Assembly (NCBI GenBank): GCA_023525975.1 | Contig: CM042039.1 | Span: 10,198,501-10,262,500 of the forward strand | Direction of reading: 5' to 3' | Length of the DNA: 64,000 nucleotides | Source of the DNA: Smallanthus sonchifolius | Taxonomy: Eukaryota; Streptophyta; Magnoliopsida; Asterales; Asteraceae | Shown: positions 1-14,600 of the stretch, piece by piece | How the letters are laid out: every line of letters starts with the position of its first letter | Position numbering within the stretch: position 1 is the first letter of the stretch | Program-made: the position numbers and the translations under genes | The notes under the pieces: generated by a model | What the model saw: the letters and a program-made list of their open reading frames with translations, nothing else | The model's database searches: none | Told to the model about the DNA's origin: nothing

Positions 1-383
1 CACCCATACGACCCGTTTTAGCCTCCAAACATAATCCAATTTGATCAACATTTTGTTTCTTAAATCAAATGCTTACCAAGCTTGAATGGATCGATGGAGA
101 TGAAGATGACCTCTGATTACCTTCCCCTTCATTCATTAACTTAAAATACATAAAAGTCTCCCTGATTCAATCTCATGTCCTCCATAATCTTACAAAAGTC
201 GAGTTCTAGGGTTAATTCCTGATTCATGTTGCCTTATCATCGATACGGTTCGTATTGAACTCATATGGCCCGCATTAGATGTCGGAGAGCATATCGACAA
301 GGTGTTACACGAATGTCGTTGCTTTGGCTTTAAGCTATCTGGGTTGGTGGTGTGTGTGAGGGAGACACGAGTCACTAGGCCAC
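1..383. other. Intergenic, no gene recognised
   Basis: No exon structure, RNA gene or repeat family is recognised. A 61-codon frame on the minus strand (190-375) has no recognisable motif and is probably chance. Confidence 0.4.
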
Positions 384-391
384 TTGGCTAC

Positions 392-1192
392 CAGTGGCGG
401 ATCCTGAAGTTTTTATGAGCGGGTGCACAAAATATCAAAACGAGTTTGGTCAAAACAAATCGGTTCAAAATGGGTCGGTTAAAACAAATACTTATTTACA
501 TAACGATATAATAAAAATATTTATACCTATTTACTTAAAAGTATTATAAAACTATTCATACTTATTACTTAAACGTATACAGATAACTGATTAAACACAA
601 GAATATGACACAATAAGAAAAAAAACACTTGTAAACCATAAATAAGAAAAAAATGTAATTATAAACCAAAAGTAAAAAATACAAAAAAAACCTATAAATC
701 AATTGAATAATCAATAACAAAACATATTATTTACCTACAAAATTTAATTTGTTATGATTAATGTAATATTGTTTAGATGTTTAATATAAGACTATGTAAA
801 AATCAAATTAAAGTAAAATGTTTAATGCGTAAATTTAGTTGTAACAAGGGATAATATGAAATTTTTGTTTATCGTTTTAATTATCAACGAACATTTGGGT
901 TTTTCACTTTCCCATGCCACTTCATCATCTTCTTCTCTCTTCCTCTCTAATTTTTTTTTCATTAAAGTTTTAAGCTTTAATGGCTTTTTTATAGAAAATT
1001 ATCATTTTTACTTAAAATTATCATCAATCCCTTTGGTTTCTTTCTCTCTTGGTTTGTTGAAAATCAGATGACGGGTGTCTCTTAGCATATTTAGGAAGGT
1101 GCCTAGTAAGAGAGATCAAAAATTTCTCACTACGCAGATGAATCTCAGCGGATGCCTCGCCCCCCACTGGAACCTACATAAATTCGCCCATG
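392..1192. mobile_element. hAT-like MITE with 8-bp TSD
   Basis: The element begins CAGTGGCGGATCC and its far end, read in reverse complement, begins CATGGGCGAAT, an imperfect short terminal inverted repeat. The exact 8-bp duplication TTGGCTAC flanks it at 384-391 and 1193-1200, the size made by hAT transposases. The interior is AT-rich with no transposase motif, so it is non-autonomous. A small frame at 856-1071 lies inside it and is not considered a gene. Confidence 0.6.
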
Positions 1193-1529
1193 TTGGCTAC
1201 TCATTCCTTTATCTCATTTTTCTATAAGTTTAATTAATTTTTGAATTCCTTTTATTTTAAAATTAGATTTAATCTTTTTAAAATTTATTTTAAAAATCAG
1301 TTTTAATATTATAAATTTCTTTTTTCTTAATTAAATTGTTATAATTTAATTAACAACTATTTGATTTTCTAACATTCATACAAGTTTATAAAATTTCACA
1401 GTTAACTTTATAATTTAGATTTTATTCGTATAAATTTTGTTTATTTCTCGTCATTTTCAGAACATCCTTTTCTGATTCTTATAATTAATACCTAAATCAT
1501 TATTATGATTTGTTTTATTTAGGCTAGTT

Positions 1530-1652
1530 ATTACATTTATTTTAATTTTTTTAACGACACCTAATCTACTTGTATTAAATAAACCCATCAAACCTATATA
1601 TTGTAGGATTCAAACTCTCACCGGTTGATAAGATTAACACCACGATGTTATC
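1530..1652 (-). mobile_element. tRNA-derived SINE, minus strand
   Basis: In reverse complement this reads as a tRNA-like head with A-box-like TGGTGTTAATC and B-box-like GAGTTTGAATCC, then a tail containing GTAGATTAGGTGTCGTTAAA. The same layout and tail recur on the plus strand at about 56665-56795, so both belong to one SINE family. Ends were set by eye. Confidence 0.45.
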
Positions 1653-1997
1653 ATAACAAATACACTTATTTTTGTTAACGCTAATGTTGTACATTTACTC
1701 GACTGATAATTAGATTTTCTTATCAATAGTTCATCACCAAAATGGCAAAACTCCTAAACTAAGTTTTGCAAAGAGTGTTAGGGACATCATTCTAAAAAAA
1801 TGTAAACTATCATGTACGTTACGGGTTATATGTCTTTATACATGTCGCATGACAAGGCGAAAAATATTCATACGATCTGTATGAATTGATGAACACCACC
1901 TCATACGGGCCATACAAATAATCATACATGTCGTATGTCCATGTTCGCCATATGATATATGCTTCTTTAGTTTTTTTTAACAACAATTATTTTACTC

Positions 1998-2156
1998 CCA
2001 AGGTTGATGCTTTGTAATCTCATGAGTTCAAGCCATAGAAACATTCTCCTACACAAAGTGTAGAGTAAAGTTGAATAAATCAGATCGCGAATCAATTCGG
2101 TCCCTTCCCCGCCCTTACGCAAATGTGGGAGCTAAGTTAGACACTACTCAACCCTT
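1998..2156 (+). mobile_element. Diverged Au-like SINE with 11-bp TSD
   Basis: The sequence carries the remains of an Au-type SINE (CACAAAGTGTAGAG, then a CCTTCCCCGCCC block and GTGGGAGCTAAGTT near the 3' end). It is flanked by an exact 11-bp duplication, TTATTTTACTC, at 1987-1997 and 2157-2167. The A and B boxes are mutated, so it is an old copy. Confidence 0.55.
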
Positions 2157-2589
2157 TTATTTTACTCATAAATACCATCTAATTAACCAGCAGTTGCAGG
2201 GATTCGAACCCACACTACATTTATGAAGACAATAACCAATGTCACTAGTATACAAAGCTGACCTTTGCAACGAAAAGGTAAATTGATTATTTCTTAACAA
2301 CACCACCTAGATTAACTACGATAGAACCAGTAACACCTAGATAATCCAGTGTAAATTTGCTATCCTAAAACTCGAATCCATAATCTTTAATCAAGATGAG
2401 ATTTTTATTTTTTTATTTTTTTAATTTTTATATGACTTTTATCGATTTACCACAACATGTCTACACACTCAACCCCACCCAAAAGTTATTACCCGTGTGA
2501 CTAAACCAGCTCCATCAACTGGTCAAGACCATAACCCGGAGCTACCGATTACCCCGCTCTTTCACCTACGTCCTCTCGCCTTGTCATCT

Positions 2590-2697
2590 TCCAACGGTCC
2601 CAAAATTTCCATATATTTTTCTTCCTTGCCATGCAGTCGAAGAGCGATTTCAAACAACCACGCCCTAATTTCATAGATCGATTCTCCGGCGACGAAG
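2590..2697 (+). promoter_or_regulatory. Probable core promoter and 5' UTR of the EDR2-like gene
   Basis: A TATA-like ATATATTTTT lies at 2611-2620, about 80 bp before the chosen ATG at 2698. An ATG at 2631 opens an out-of-frame reading frame of 36 codons that stops at 2739-2741, beyond the main start; if transcription begins upstream of 2631 this is an overlapping upstream ORF. The transcription start is not known. Confidence 0.35.
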
Positions 2698-5600
2698 ATG
2701 TTGAAGAACGAAGGAGTGTCGTCGGGAAGCGGCGGAGATAGCGTGACGGAGGAGAATGCTGTTGGGCGGCCGGTATTCGAACATTCCGGATGGGTTTATC
2801 ATTTGGGCACCAATTCCATCAAACGCGAATATTGTCACCGTAGATTTCTACATATTAAGGGCAAATACGTCATGATGTATAAGCGTAATCCGCATGAGCA
2901 CGCCGGTACTGTATGTAACAATATCTTATTCACCTAATTTTGTTTCATTCGGTTAGGGTTTGGGGATCATTCTGTTTGCAATTTTGGTGCATTATTGAAT
3001 TCTTGTTATTCTTTTTTTCAATAATTGCATTCTTGGTGCAATATTTTGTATTTGTTCAAATTTAGTATACTGTAATTTGTTTTGTGTGGGCAAAGGCTTG
3101 AAGATGATCATGTAAGAACAAAAGTTCAAGTTGTTTTGGGATTAGTTGAATAGGGGTGTAAACGAGTCGAGCAGTCGTTTAGAGCTTTATTTTTAAAGCT
3201 CGAGTTATTCAAGCTCAAGCTCGGGTTGTTTGTTATTTATTAATTTGTAATTGCTCTCTTTATATAATTTTATAAATATTTATAATTATAATTTTTTTAT
3301 TAAACATAATATATATTATTTTTTTTTATCATATTTATGTGTATTATAATAATAATTATATAAATATGCAGACCTTGGAGCAACTGGTAAGGTTGCTGCT
3401 TTGTGTCGTGGGAAACGACCTCCCGCACAAAGTGTCGGACATGCTGCGTACATCAGACTGCGAAGCGATCGGGCCCCTGCACGAATGCGGGAGCTAAGTT
3501 AAGCACCGGGTACGCCCAATAATAATTATATAAATAATTATTAAATAAAAGGCTCGTGAGTCTGCTCGATACGTGAAGCTCAGACTCAAGCTCGTTTAAG
3601 CTCCAGCTTGATTTGATTTTTTAAAGAGCTGGTCTTGAGTAGTTCACGAGTGAGTCGGCTCTTTTACACCCCTAAAATTCAAGTATCTTGCATATTATTT
3701 CTAGGTGTCAAATAGTTCTTACCTTGCATATTATATTATGCCATTAGTGTTACAATTGACACACTTTGAGTTTAACTTGAAAATGATCCTAATAATGAAC
3801 CTTTAAAATCAAGCTTGGGCTCAATTTTTGAGGACAAAGGGTTTTCTCTATATAAGATGATAAAACATGATGTTTTAGGTTCAATAAACATGGGTAGGAA
3901 TATGATGTTTTAGGTTCTTGGCACAATTCACAAACATTAAATTTGATGATTTATGAGAAATGACAAGGTTGTTCTTCATCGTATTGCATTTAATTATTTA
4001 CAGAAACCAATAAGGAGGGGTGTTGTTGGCCACACGCTTGTGATGGAGGAGATCGGATGTCGGAAGGTCAATGATGGTGTAAGGACCTTAATTCATGTTC
4101 ATTCCTTAGTGCATGTAGCAAAATGGTCAGGTTGGTTAACGGGTCAAAATGGGTTCGGATCATAATGGGTAATTTGCCCATACCAGTCATAATGACTCGG
4201 ATAGGTTGATATAATTAGGTAACTATATTATTAAGATATCACTTCAAAGGTTTTTTAATCAAGAGATTAAAAGGTTGTAAGCATTTAACTAAGTTTTCAA
4301 GGTTTACACATTGATTCATTAAATATAAAATATAACCCCAAATCTATCCATTTCTAAGTAAATAGGTCAAATTTGCCACCTCTACTCCTTAGTCTATATG
4401 TGCATATTTGTTAATCATTTGATTTAATTTTTTTAGTTACACCATCCTTCATTCCATGAAAGTTATCTTCATTTCTCCTCATCCCAAGTAAATGAGATGT
4501 AAACTCACATTTTAATTACCCTTGGATCATATAAATGGGACCGAAAAATGAAATTGTGTATTAACTTTCTCTGTTTCCTTGCTGTCATATTTTAATATTT
4601 TGGTCAGTATGTAGTCTTTTTACTTGGTATCAATCTTAGGGGTTGTTTGGATGTGCTTTTTCTACCTTACCTGATTATTGCAATTTCAAGTCACAAGACA
4701 ATCAATTATTAGTGTTTGGGTTGTCAATTCAAGGGTAGCTGTAGCTACAACATAACTGATTATTCAAGGGAAAGATGAAGTTACTGTATGACCTATCTTT
4801 TCTGTTAAGTCCTTAAATAATATGAATTTTCCAAACACTCAAGCAGTGTGTGTGTGTCTATATATATATATTTATATTGCAACCCAATTTGTTACAGCTG
4901 ATTATATGATTCTCGGATTATTTCATATCACATAATTACTCTCAAATCTCACATTCAAACACCTCGTAAATTGATATTGTAATCCCACGAGCAAGTAAGT
5001 TTATTTCTTTTTTTGAATCATCATATTTTCAGGATCTTTATGTTCTGAAATTCTCCAATCGATTGGATGAGGAGAAAAAGGGAGAAGTAAGTTACATTTT
5101 CCAACTTACAGTGACACACTTCTCCTGCTTTTAGCTATAATTAGAAGATTCTTTTTATTAGTTTTTCTTTTACATAATTCATGCAAAGAAGTATATGTGC
5201 TTGTACTTTTGCTATTAGTTAAACCTTAAGTATTAATGCCCAATAATTTGTGTTGGAACTTTTTTCCATTGTTGAAGATGTATTATTACATTGTTGCAAG
5301 ATTGCTTGTGCTACAGCTGGAGAAATCCAAAAATGGATGGAAGCATTAGAACGAGCAAAGAAACAGGTGCAAATAATTGCAAGATCTAGTTGTTACCTCT
5401 TATGAGTTTGTACACTCATTTTAATAATTGGATGTAATTTATTTATTTATTTTTACTATCCTCTAACCCCTTTAACTGTTATTAACAGGCTGAGTGTGAA
5501 CTTTCTCAAAGTTCTAATACCAGGGACAAACTGAGCATGGCAAACGAGTATGTTACGGGATCTTGCTTGAACATGCGCATTTCATTTTTAGGGGATTGAA

Positions 5601-8600
5601 TAATCAAAATCACATAATTAGCTCTAATAACATGGGTTGTGGAAGATAATGCTTGGATGTGATTTAGCTTTTTGTAAATTGGAAGTTAATTAGATGTTGA
5701 GTGTTTGGTGGATCCTCATTCGTAAAGAATTAATAAATTATGAACAAAAGGGACACATCAGTGAAATGGGGCTAAAAGTCTTAAATTAAGTTAAAAGATT
5801 GGGTAATTAGGTAATTTTACTATATCCTAACCTAATCATTTATTCTGTTTCAGCTGGTATGAAGTTGTCTATTATAATTAGATAATTTAAAGTAGAATCT
5901 CTTTTTCCAAACATTACAAACTAATTATTTTCATATGCAGTCTATTTCATATTTGTTTAGTGTTCTTACTATTCTGTTTATTTTTGGAAGGATTAATCTT
6001 GGAAGACATGGTCGTCGCCATAGGGTAAAACAATATGCTAATCGTTTAAAGAGCCTAATACGTACAAAACAAGGTAAGGTGGTATGGATAGTATTTCCAC
6101 ATACCCACATCACTTGCTTTGTGATATGATTTTATTATCCTTATGCATCGTAAAAAATCATGTTGTTTCGTTCTTCATTTCTTCAAGCTTCTTTTTTTTT
6201 CTTTGAAAATTTTATCCCAGTTGTATTAATCATTATAACTATTTTATGTGACATTCCTAAATAAAAATTTTTGGAGAAAATAAAAGTAATGGATATCTAA
6301 CAATCAAACAAACATACCCCAGTAAAATCCCACTCATAGCAAAAAGCTATCGGTAGGATTGGGAGGGTAGGATGGGGCCGACCTTTTCTCTATCCCGGAA
6401 TATAGAGAGGTTGATCCTGCTGAGACCCTTGACTCCATAAACCTTTTCTTGGCATGTATAGTTTAGTGTCCAGATGACACAGAGTGTGGCAGAGATAACA
6501 TAGAGTATGGCACACAAAATGAAAACATAAAACAAAACAAAAACTACCAATAATAGTATCAATATATTTATATTTAATAATAGCACAAAATGATGAGAAA
6601 GCTATGATGAGAAAACCATAGTAAAACAAACAAACATACCCGGCGAAAATCCTACTCAAAGTGGGAACCTTAACTCTATCTAATGGGATAAAGAGGTTGC
6701 ACCCAGAGAGATCCTCGGCTCAGGAAAGCCTCCTTTTTTGAAGAAAAGAGGAAAAGGAAGCAAGCATAAAAACAAAAAAGTATCATAGCATAATTCATAA
6801 GTTACAAAAGATAAAAGAAAAAGAGGGCATAAAAAGACTCAAGCAGCTAGGCAATCCTATACTAAAGGCCCACCACAGATTAAAAACACACCTACGCAAT
6901 CTTAGTAAGTGGCTAGCCCTACTCCTATCCCTAAAGGCAACCTAAGTAAAGTACAATATATGATACGGAGCCCCAACAACAACCTAATCAAAACACTCCC
7001 TTAAAAATCCCTAACCTTTATCCGACGTCTTTAAACTCCAATAACTCTTGAATAGGTGCAAGTCTATCAAATCCTGCCTAATCTGCTCATCACATGTCAA
7101 TTTTGGTCAGCCTCCACTCCTTTTCCCCTCCACTACGAGGGTTTCCACGCCCCTTACATGTCCGCACATGCCTGAACCACCTCAATCTCCCCTCCCTTAT
7201 CTTATCCGAAATGCATGCTACCCCTAATCTATCTCTAAAACTCCATTCCATACCCTATCCAGCTTTGTATGCCCACACATCCACCTCAACATCCTCATCT
7301 CTGCCACTTCCAACTTTTGCGCTTACGTCTTCTTGATTTGCCATCAAGGTTATGTATACATAGCTGGTCGAACTGCAACTCTATAGAATAAGGTGGCACA
7401 AAACTATAGTAGCACGAATCCTCCTAGAAGTACCTATCCCATCCCCTAACAAATCTACATGCCAAGACCGCACTCAAGCAAAAGTAAGGCTAAGGCACCA
7501 AAAGTGAAAGAAAAACTGTCTACAGGAAAAAACTTAAAAAACTTTGTACACTGTCCTGCATGTCCATAACCTTTTATCTGATGTCTCCAAAAACTTTTAT
7601 CCCCAATCATGTTCTCAGAGTGATCCAAGTCTATCCGATCTTTCCTAATCCGCTCATCCCATGTTAGTTTGGGTCTGCATGTGCTCCTCATCCCCTCCAC
7701 TATGATGGTTTCCACGTTTCTTACTGGCGCCGTCATTTATCTCCTCTTGACATGCCCAAACCATCTCAATCTCCCCTTCCTTATCTTATCCGAGATACAA
7801 GCCACCCCCATTTTTTCTCGAAAAATTTCATTCCTTGTCTGGTTTAACCTTGTGTTCCCACACATCTACCTAGCATCCTCAACTCTGTTACCTCCATCTT
7901 TCATGTTTGTGTCTTCTTGATGGCCCAACAATTGGTTCCGTATAACATAGTCAGACGTACTGCAACTCTATAAAATTTCCCTTTATTCTTGTTGGGAAGC
8001 TCTTATCACACAATACTCGTGTAGTTGCTCTCCACTTGCACCAGGGTGCATGAACACGATGAGCTACATCACTGTTTATGTCCTACAAACAATCCTAAAT
8101 AATGGATCTCTAAGAAACAACATATGATAATGAACTTGCCCTTTTAATATAAATATAGTGGAGGTCATGAAATTGATATCGTGAGAGTTATATTGTGATT
8201 TGTGAGAGTCAATCAACTATACATATAGCCAAGAAGTATTTCATGAAAGGACGAAGCACATAGAGCTTGAATGTCACCTAATTAAGGATAAAAAAGTAGG
8301 CACTAAAACAATACCCTCCATCAATTCAACCGATTAATGTGAAGACGGACTTTCAACTTGCATATATCTTTACCAATCCTCTTCGGAAACCAGATATAGA
8401 TTTTATTTGTAACAAGTTGGTTATGTTCCAACTTGAGGAAGAGTGTTAACTGTATATAGTGTATTTATTATGCTTTATTTGTTCATGGTCCATAGGCACG
8501 TTATAGGCTTGTTTTCACCCATACAAAAAATTACCTTTTTGACCCATTTTAACTAAGCCACCTTTTGCCACTTTTTCCTCCAAGAACAACTTACATTCCC

Positions 8601-11600
8601 AAAGACTAATGAGTAATGATGAGATCTTGTGTGATTTCTTAGGAACTTATAATGCAGGACAATAAAAAGAAAAGAATTAGGAACATGTAGAGAATTTCAA
8701 TTAATTTTTGTAAAACTCTAAATGCTCAAGGAACACATATTTTCCATTTGTCAATCATCAAATGATATTCAGAGTCTAAAATATTATTTACAATACCATA
8801 AAATGCTAATGCTATAATATATTAGCATCTTGCTACTTCATATTAAAGTAACACCGTGCTATCATGTGTAGGTGGCGAGTCACTTGTACGTAGATCATTA
8901 AGCGTTAGTGCAAGTCACAGGAGTGTTGACTTTTGTGAAATTGAGGCTGCTGATGTCATCGAAGAACATGAGTGGAAATGTGTCTGCGCATTATATGGTA
9001 CACTGGAATCTCTCAAAAGTCAAAAGATGAGGAATATACAAATGTGAAATACTTAAGAGGTGGCAAAAATGGGTGGTCGCGAGGGTTGGGTAACATGTTG
9101 AAACAAGTAATTTAGGAAGTTTTATGCGATAAAAATAGGGCAGCTATCGAACTGCGTTGAACCTTTTCCTTTTAAGTTGATTTTTTTAACTGCTTGGACC
9201 TGTTTGTAGCTAAAATATATCTTGCATAGCTAGTTTATAAAATGTTAGCGTGTCAAAAGTGATTGCAAAAAAACTATATTATTTCCATGATAATCTTTTT
9301 TTAAGAAAATGATTTTAGAGGTTTTATGCATGAAAAATACACTTTGGGCTACACCCATGTTGACCCGTTTCCTTTTAGTTGAATTTTTTATTTAACATTT
9401 GACCTGTTTAGTGGTAATAATAACAAGAAAGGAGCGGTGTGTGTGGGGTAAGGGGCTGAAATTTTGTTTGTTCATATGTTGGATTTCAGGTGTTAGAATC
9501 CTTGAGGATGTCTCTGGCTATAAGGTGATTATCTTTATTTAACTCGCACACATTCACACTTGTATATTCTGTACCTTACGGGCTTTTGCCCATAATTGTT
9601 CTCAGGGCAGTAAAGGTGTCCTTGTGAAGGCTGTTACTGTTATGGAAGTGAGTCCAAATTCCGTTTTTGAGGTGATAATGAGCCTTGATCGACATCAAAG
9701 ATATGAGTACGCTTATGCTAAGCAATTTATTTTTGCATATTATCGTTAAACGTGAAAAAAAGGGCAAGTCGAGCGGGGTTGGGTAAAGGATCAAAACAGA
9801 CAATTTTTACGGTTTGGGTTGGGTTGACCTAAATCACTTTTTGTCTTACATTTTTACTATTTTTATATAATTAGTGTCAACTTGGTTTAAAAACTATATT
9901 ATTTCAACAATGATGTAACTATTTGCATAAAATGATTTAAAATGTTTTATGCATTTTGCAACTTCCTACCCGTTCATCCAACCCATTTGACCCGTTTCAT
10001 TTTTCTCTTCTTTTCACCTGTTTTGATTGCATAACCCGAATCAACCTATTCATAAGTAAATAGGTAGAAATTGTCACCTTTGATTCTCGTTATGCAATGT
10101 ATTTCTATTTAGACAATTGTATAGCCATTGTTAATATTTGCAGGTGGGATTCTTTGACAAGTAACCTGGAACTAGTGGATTCTATAAGCGGAAATTCTGA
10201 TGTTGTTTATGGGACTTATGATTCTAGACATTTAACTAAGTAAGTTTCTGCCTAGTTTCGCCCCTTCAATTATTCGATTTGTCAGTTTACTCATTGATTT
10301 TGAGCCGTGGTCTCATTGAGAGCAACCTATCCGTCTCCTGGGATAGAGGTAGGTTTGCGCTCATCTCACCCTCCCCACACCCTACTTTATGAGTGAGACG
10401 TTATTGGGTACGTTTGTTTGTTTATGAGGTTGTATGCATTAGAAAATAGACTTTGGGTGACTTTCAACCTCTTTGACACATTCCCATATATATAAATATT
10501 TAAGTGAGGGTTCTTTTTAGAACCACAATATTGAGAACTTGCAAGAACCAATCTGAACCATTCTATTATTATTAATTAAAAATTAAATGAAAAGTGTATA
10601 ATCATGAAAGTTTAATTGATTTTTCTCACTAATTAATTAATTTCACTTCTCCCTCCCATCTCCCTATTACTCGTACCATGTTTCATACACTTGTATAGAT
10701 CAGAGAATTATAATGAACCTACACATGTGTAGATATTTATAATATATGAATACCCATAAATTTATGCTTATCAATTAAAGTATATCCACATAACAATGAT
10801 GTGTTTTACTAGTCATGTTAGAATCTTAGACAAATACACAAATAACAATGATTTTGATTGGTTCTCGTAATATTTGTGCTTCTATAAAGAACGTATAAGA
10901 TCAAACACAACCCATATCAACCCTTTTTAGGTAAATGAACCATTTATATTTTTTTTCATATATGTGTTGTTATTGTAGGTGGAAGTGTAAGCGTGATTTC
11001 ATATTTTCTAGGCAATGGTTTTGTGATCAAGATGGAACATACAGTAAGTAAGGTTTTTTTGTTGTTTTTTTCTTTTTTTTCGAATCGTCTTTTCTTTACT
11101 ATCTATGGTGAGTGGTAAACTGTCAAATCTTACATTGGTAACTTCTAATTACTGACTTTTGTACTTATAAATTATGATGCAGCAATCTTGCAGTTTCCTG
11201 CAGTACATAAGAAGCGACCTCCAAAATCAGGATACAGACGAACAAAAATTAACCGTAAGAAACTTACTTTGACTGCATCTACTAACTGAAAATGGTAAAT
11301 GACCAAAAGGAACACTTTTTCCTCCTTATAAATAGTTAAAGTATTAAATATGATTACAGATCAATATTCAATACCACTAAAATACTAGTGTACTTTTTCT
11401 ACAAATTATTATTTTTAGTAATATGAACTATCGATTTTGAAATTGCGTTTGATATACCGGTTGTATAAAATCCAAAAGACAACTAAAAAGTTAGTTGGTC
11501 ATCTGACCATTTAACCCATTTTTAAAATGACCCGTTTTACCTGACCCAAGCCTGCCTAATTTTCACCTCCAGTCATTAGTAGTTTTTCTCGCCCCTTGTT

Positions 11601-14600
11601 TATCTACCATTTTACATGAACTATAGTGTCCGTATGGTTTCTCTAATAGTTTTTAAAATTTTGCATCAGCATCCACTTGGGAGATCAAGAACTTAAGCAC
11701 ACCTGTTCCAACAAATGGTAGTAGGTGTCTTGTAACACAAATGTTAGAAGTACATTCTAAAGGCTGGTCCAAATGGAAGGCTAATCAATCGTCAAAGTTT
11801 GAAAAAACGGTTCCTTATGCTTTGTTGAGCCAAGTATCAGGTTAGTATTTCTAGTTTCTGCCATGGACTATAGGTGAAGAAATGGGCATGTGGGGTAACG
11901 GGTTAAAACTTAGTAGATTTTAATTTGGGTCAAAATGGGTCGACTCATGTTGACCTAAATTTGGTTGCTTTTTCTTTGGAGTTTTGAAATTATTAATGTA
12001 TTAATGATGATTAAACTACTATATTATGAACATATACATCTATAAGTATAGGGTAAAGAGATTTAAGAGGTTGTAAGCATTTAAATACACTTCTCATCAT
12101 TTTCAACTCATTCATGTGTGTATATATATATATAGGGAGGCATTTTTTTTAAATCCAAAATTAGGTTGAAAACTGCAAGAACCGCTTGTACATGATTTGA
12201 TGGGAAAGAGAAAGATAGTGAGGTAGGCGGTTATGTAACGGTCTTATGTATTACACTTAAAACAAGACGTTCAAGTGTATTGTGTTGTTCTCGCAGTTCT
12301 CAACATAATATTGGTTCTAAAAAAATGTCCCTCTTTATATACACACACATACACATGTTCGTGAGGCGCACTTGTTTTGCAAAAACACTTCTAGATTTTT
12401 TATAAACCATATTTCATACACAAAACACATTAGAAAACAATTAGCAAACAAAAGAATATATATCATGGACCATGTCACCTATCTTCTCTAGTTCTCATCA
12501 TCCTAGATCATGGCTATCTACTCGCACCTCCCTCCTACTCTCGTAGCCACCACGACTGACCCGTTACCAACAATCCCGATTTTTAGTTTGTTGCCTACTC
12601 CTTGATTTCATGAACCTAAATGTCCGTAATGACCCTGCCTTGTCCCTTGTTCCCGATAACCCTTGCCATCGCTTGTTTAGACCATGATTTCACACCAGAG
12701 CACCATTATCACCAATATGAAAGTATCACACGCTCCTAATTACCCGATTTGACCAAGTTTTATTTGATATACTTGATTCTGTTGGGATGTAGGCTTCGGG
12801 TCAGCCGGCCCTAGCCCGAAGCGGGCCCAGTTTAGTTAACTTGTTGATTAAGGGTCTAACCCTAATTTATGCCTATAAATTAATCTCTTGTACTTGTAAT
12901 TCATTATCACTCAATAAAAGAAAACCCTAGTTGCCCCCGTGGATGTAGGTCACATTGACCGAACCACGTAAATCTTGTGTCTCTTTATCTTTCTTGCTTG
13001 CGTGTTGCGTGTTTGATCCTAACAACTGGTATCAGAGCTCGGGCTCTTAATCGATCAATCGCAACCACAGGTCAGTTCGCCGCCGCTGCCACCGTGTGAG
13101 CAGTAACCGCCGCTACAGTACTGCCGCGCGCGTGAACAGTAACGTCGCTACAGTGTTTCCGACGCTACAGTGTTTCCCGGCTGCTACAGGCCGCCGCTAC
13201 AGTACTTGCTGCTAGGGTTTGACCAGAAAAAGTCAACAGCTGCTGAGTTTGACCAGAAAAGTCAACAGCCTGCTGAGTTTGACCAGAAAAAGTCAAACAG
13301 CCGCTGTTTTGTTTGATTTCGCTGCTGCGATTTTCGGGTGGGCTGCACGTTTTACAAGGTTAGGTTTTTTGGGTTATTTTTTGGTATTTTTCAAGAAGCT
13401 CAGGTGCGTTATCAACTCCTTTTGTTTTTCGATTTTTTGAAACTGATCTCACGGGTAGTGTGCGATAGAACAACACTCAAGTTCAGGCAGCCGGCCAAAA
13501 GTTGTGTTCGAACACTATTCCAGTTTTGACTCGATCGTTAAGCATTTGTAGTTGGATAATGGCTGAGGAAGGAAAGACCAAGATAGAAAAGTTTGACGGG
13601 CAGAACTTTGGATGGTGGAGAATGCAAATCACCGATTTGCTAATTCAGAAGGATTTGGATTTGGTACTAGAACCACCGCCCACACCGATGACACCAGTTT
13701 GGTTGGCACTTGACAAGAAAGCCAAGTCAACCATAAGGCTTGCTCTGTCAATGAACGTTGCCTACAACATCTTGGAGGAAACCACAGCACGTGGCATAAT
13801 GGATGCGTTGGCCAACATGTATGAGAAACCATCAGCTGCTAACAAGGTGTTTCTGATCCGGGAATTGGTTAATACCCGCATGAAAGAGGGAAGTTCAGTT
13901 ACTGATCATATTAATGTTTTTAATTCTCATCTGAGACGTCTGTCTTCAGTAAACTTTAAAATTGATGATGAGTTACAGGCGTGCTTACTTTTGTCTTCAT
14001 TACCTGATAGTTGGTCAGGAACAATCACTGCAGTCACAGGTTCTGTTGATGTTTTAACGTTCAACAAGGTTCGTGATTTGATCTTGAATGAAGACTCTAG
14101 AAGAAGAAGTACCGGAGAATCATCAAATTCCCTGCTGAGTACTGAGTCAAAGGGGAGAAAGAGTGAAAGGGGGAAAAACAGAGGTAGATCCAAGTCAAGA
14201 AAGAGAGGTCAGTCAAAGCCAAGGGCTGACATTGAATGTTGGAACTGCAAAGAGAAAGGGCATTTCAGAAACCAGTGCCCCAAACCGCCGACCGTAAAGA
14301 AAGAAGTAAACAATGTGACAGTCGAAAAACAGGATGATGAAGAATCTGAAGATGAGACTCTCATATGTTGTGTTAAGAGTTCCGTGGAATCCTGGATCAT
14401 GGATTCAGGTGCTTCATTCCACGCGGTCTCATGCCCTGATATGGTCCGAAATCTTCGAACAGGTAATCACGGTAGAGTTCGGTTAGCTGATGATCAGATT
14501 CTTGATATTATAGGGATTGGTGATGTAGACTTAAAGACTTCCTTGGGAACCACTTGGACATTGGAGAATGTCAGGGTTATTCCAAACCTCAGGAGAAAGT

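Noticed and set aside
856..1071. 71-codon frame rich in Ser, Phe and Leu
   Set aside because: It lies inside the hAT-like MITE, in low-complexity T-rich DNA, with no family motif.
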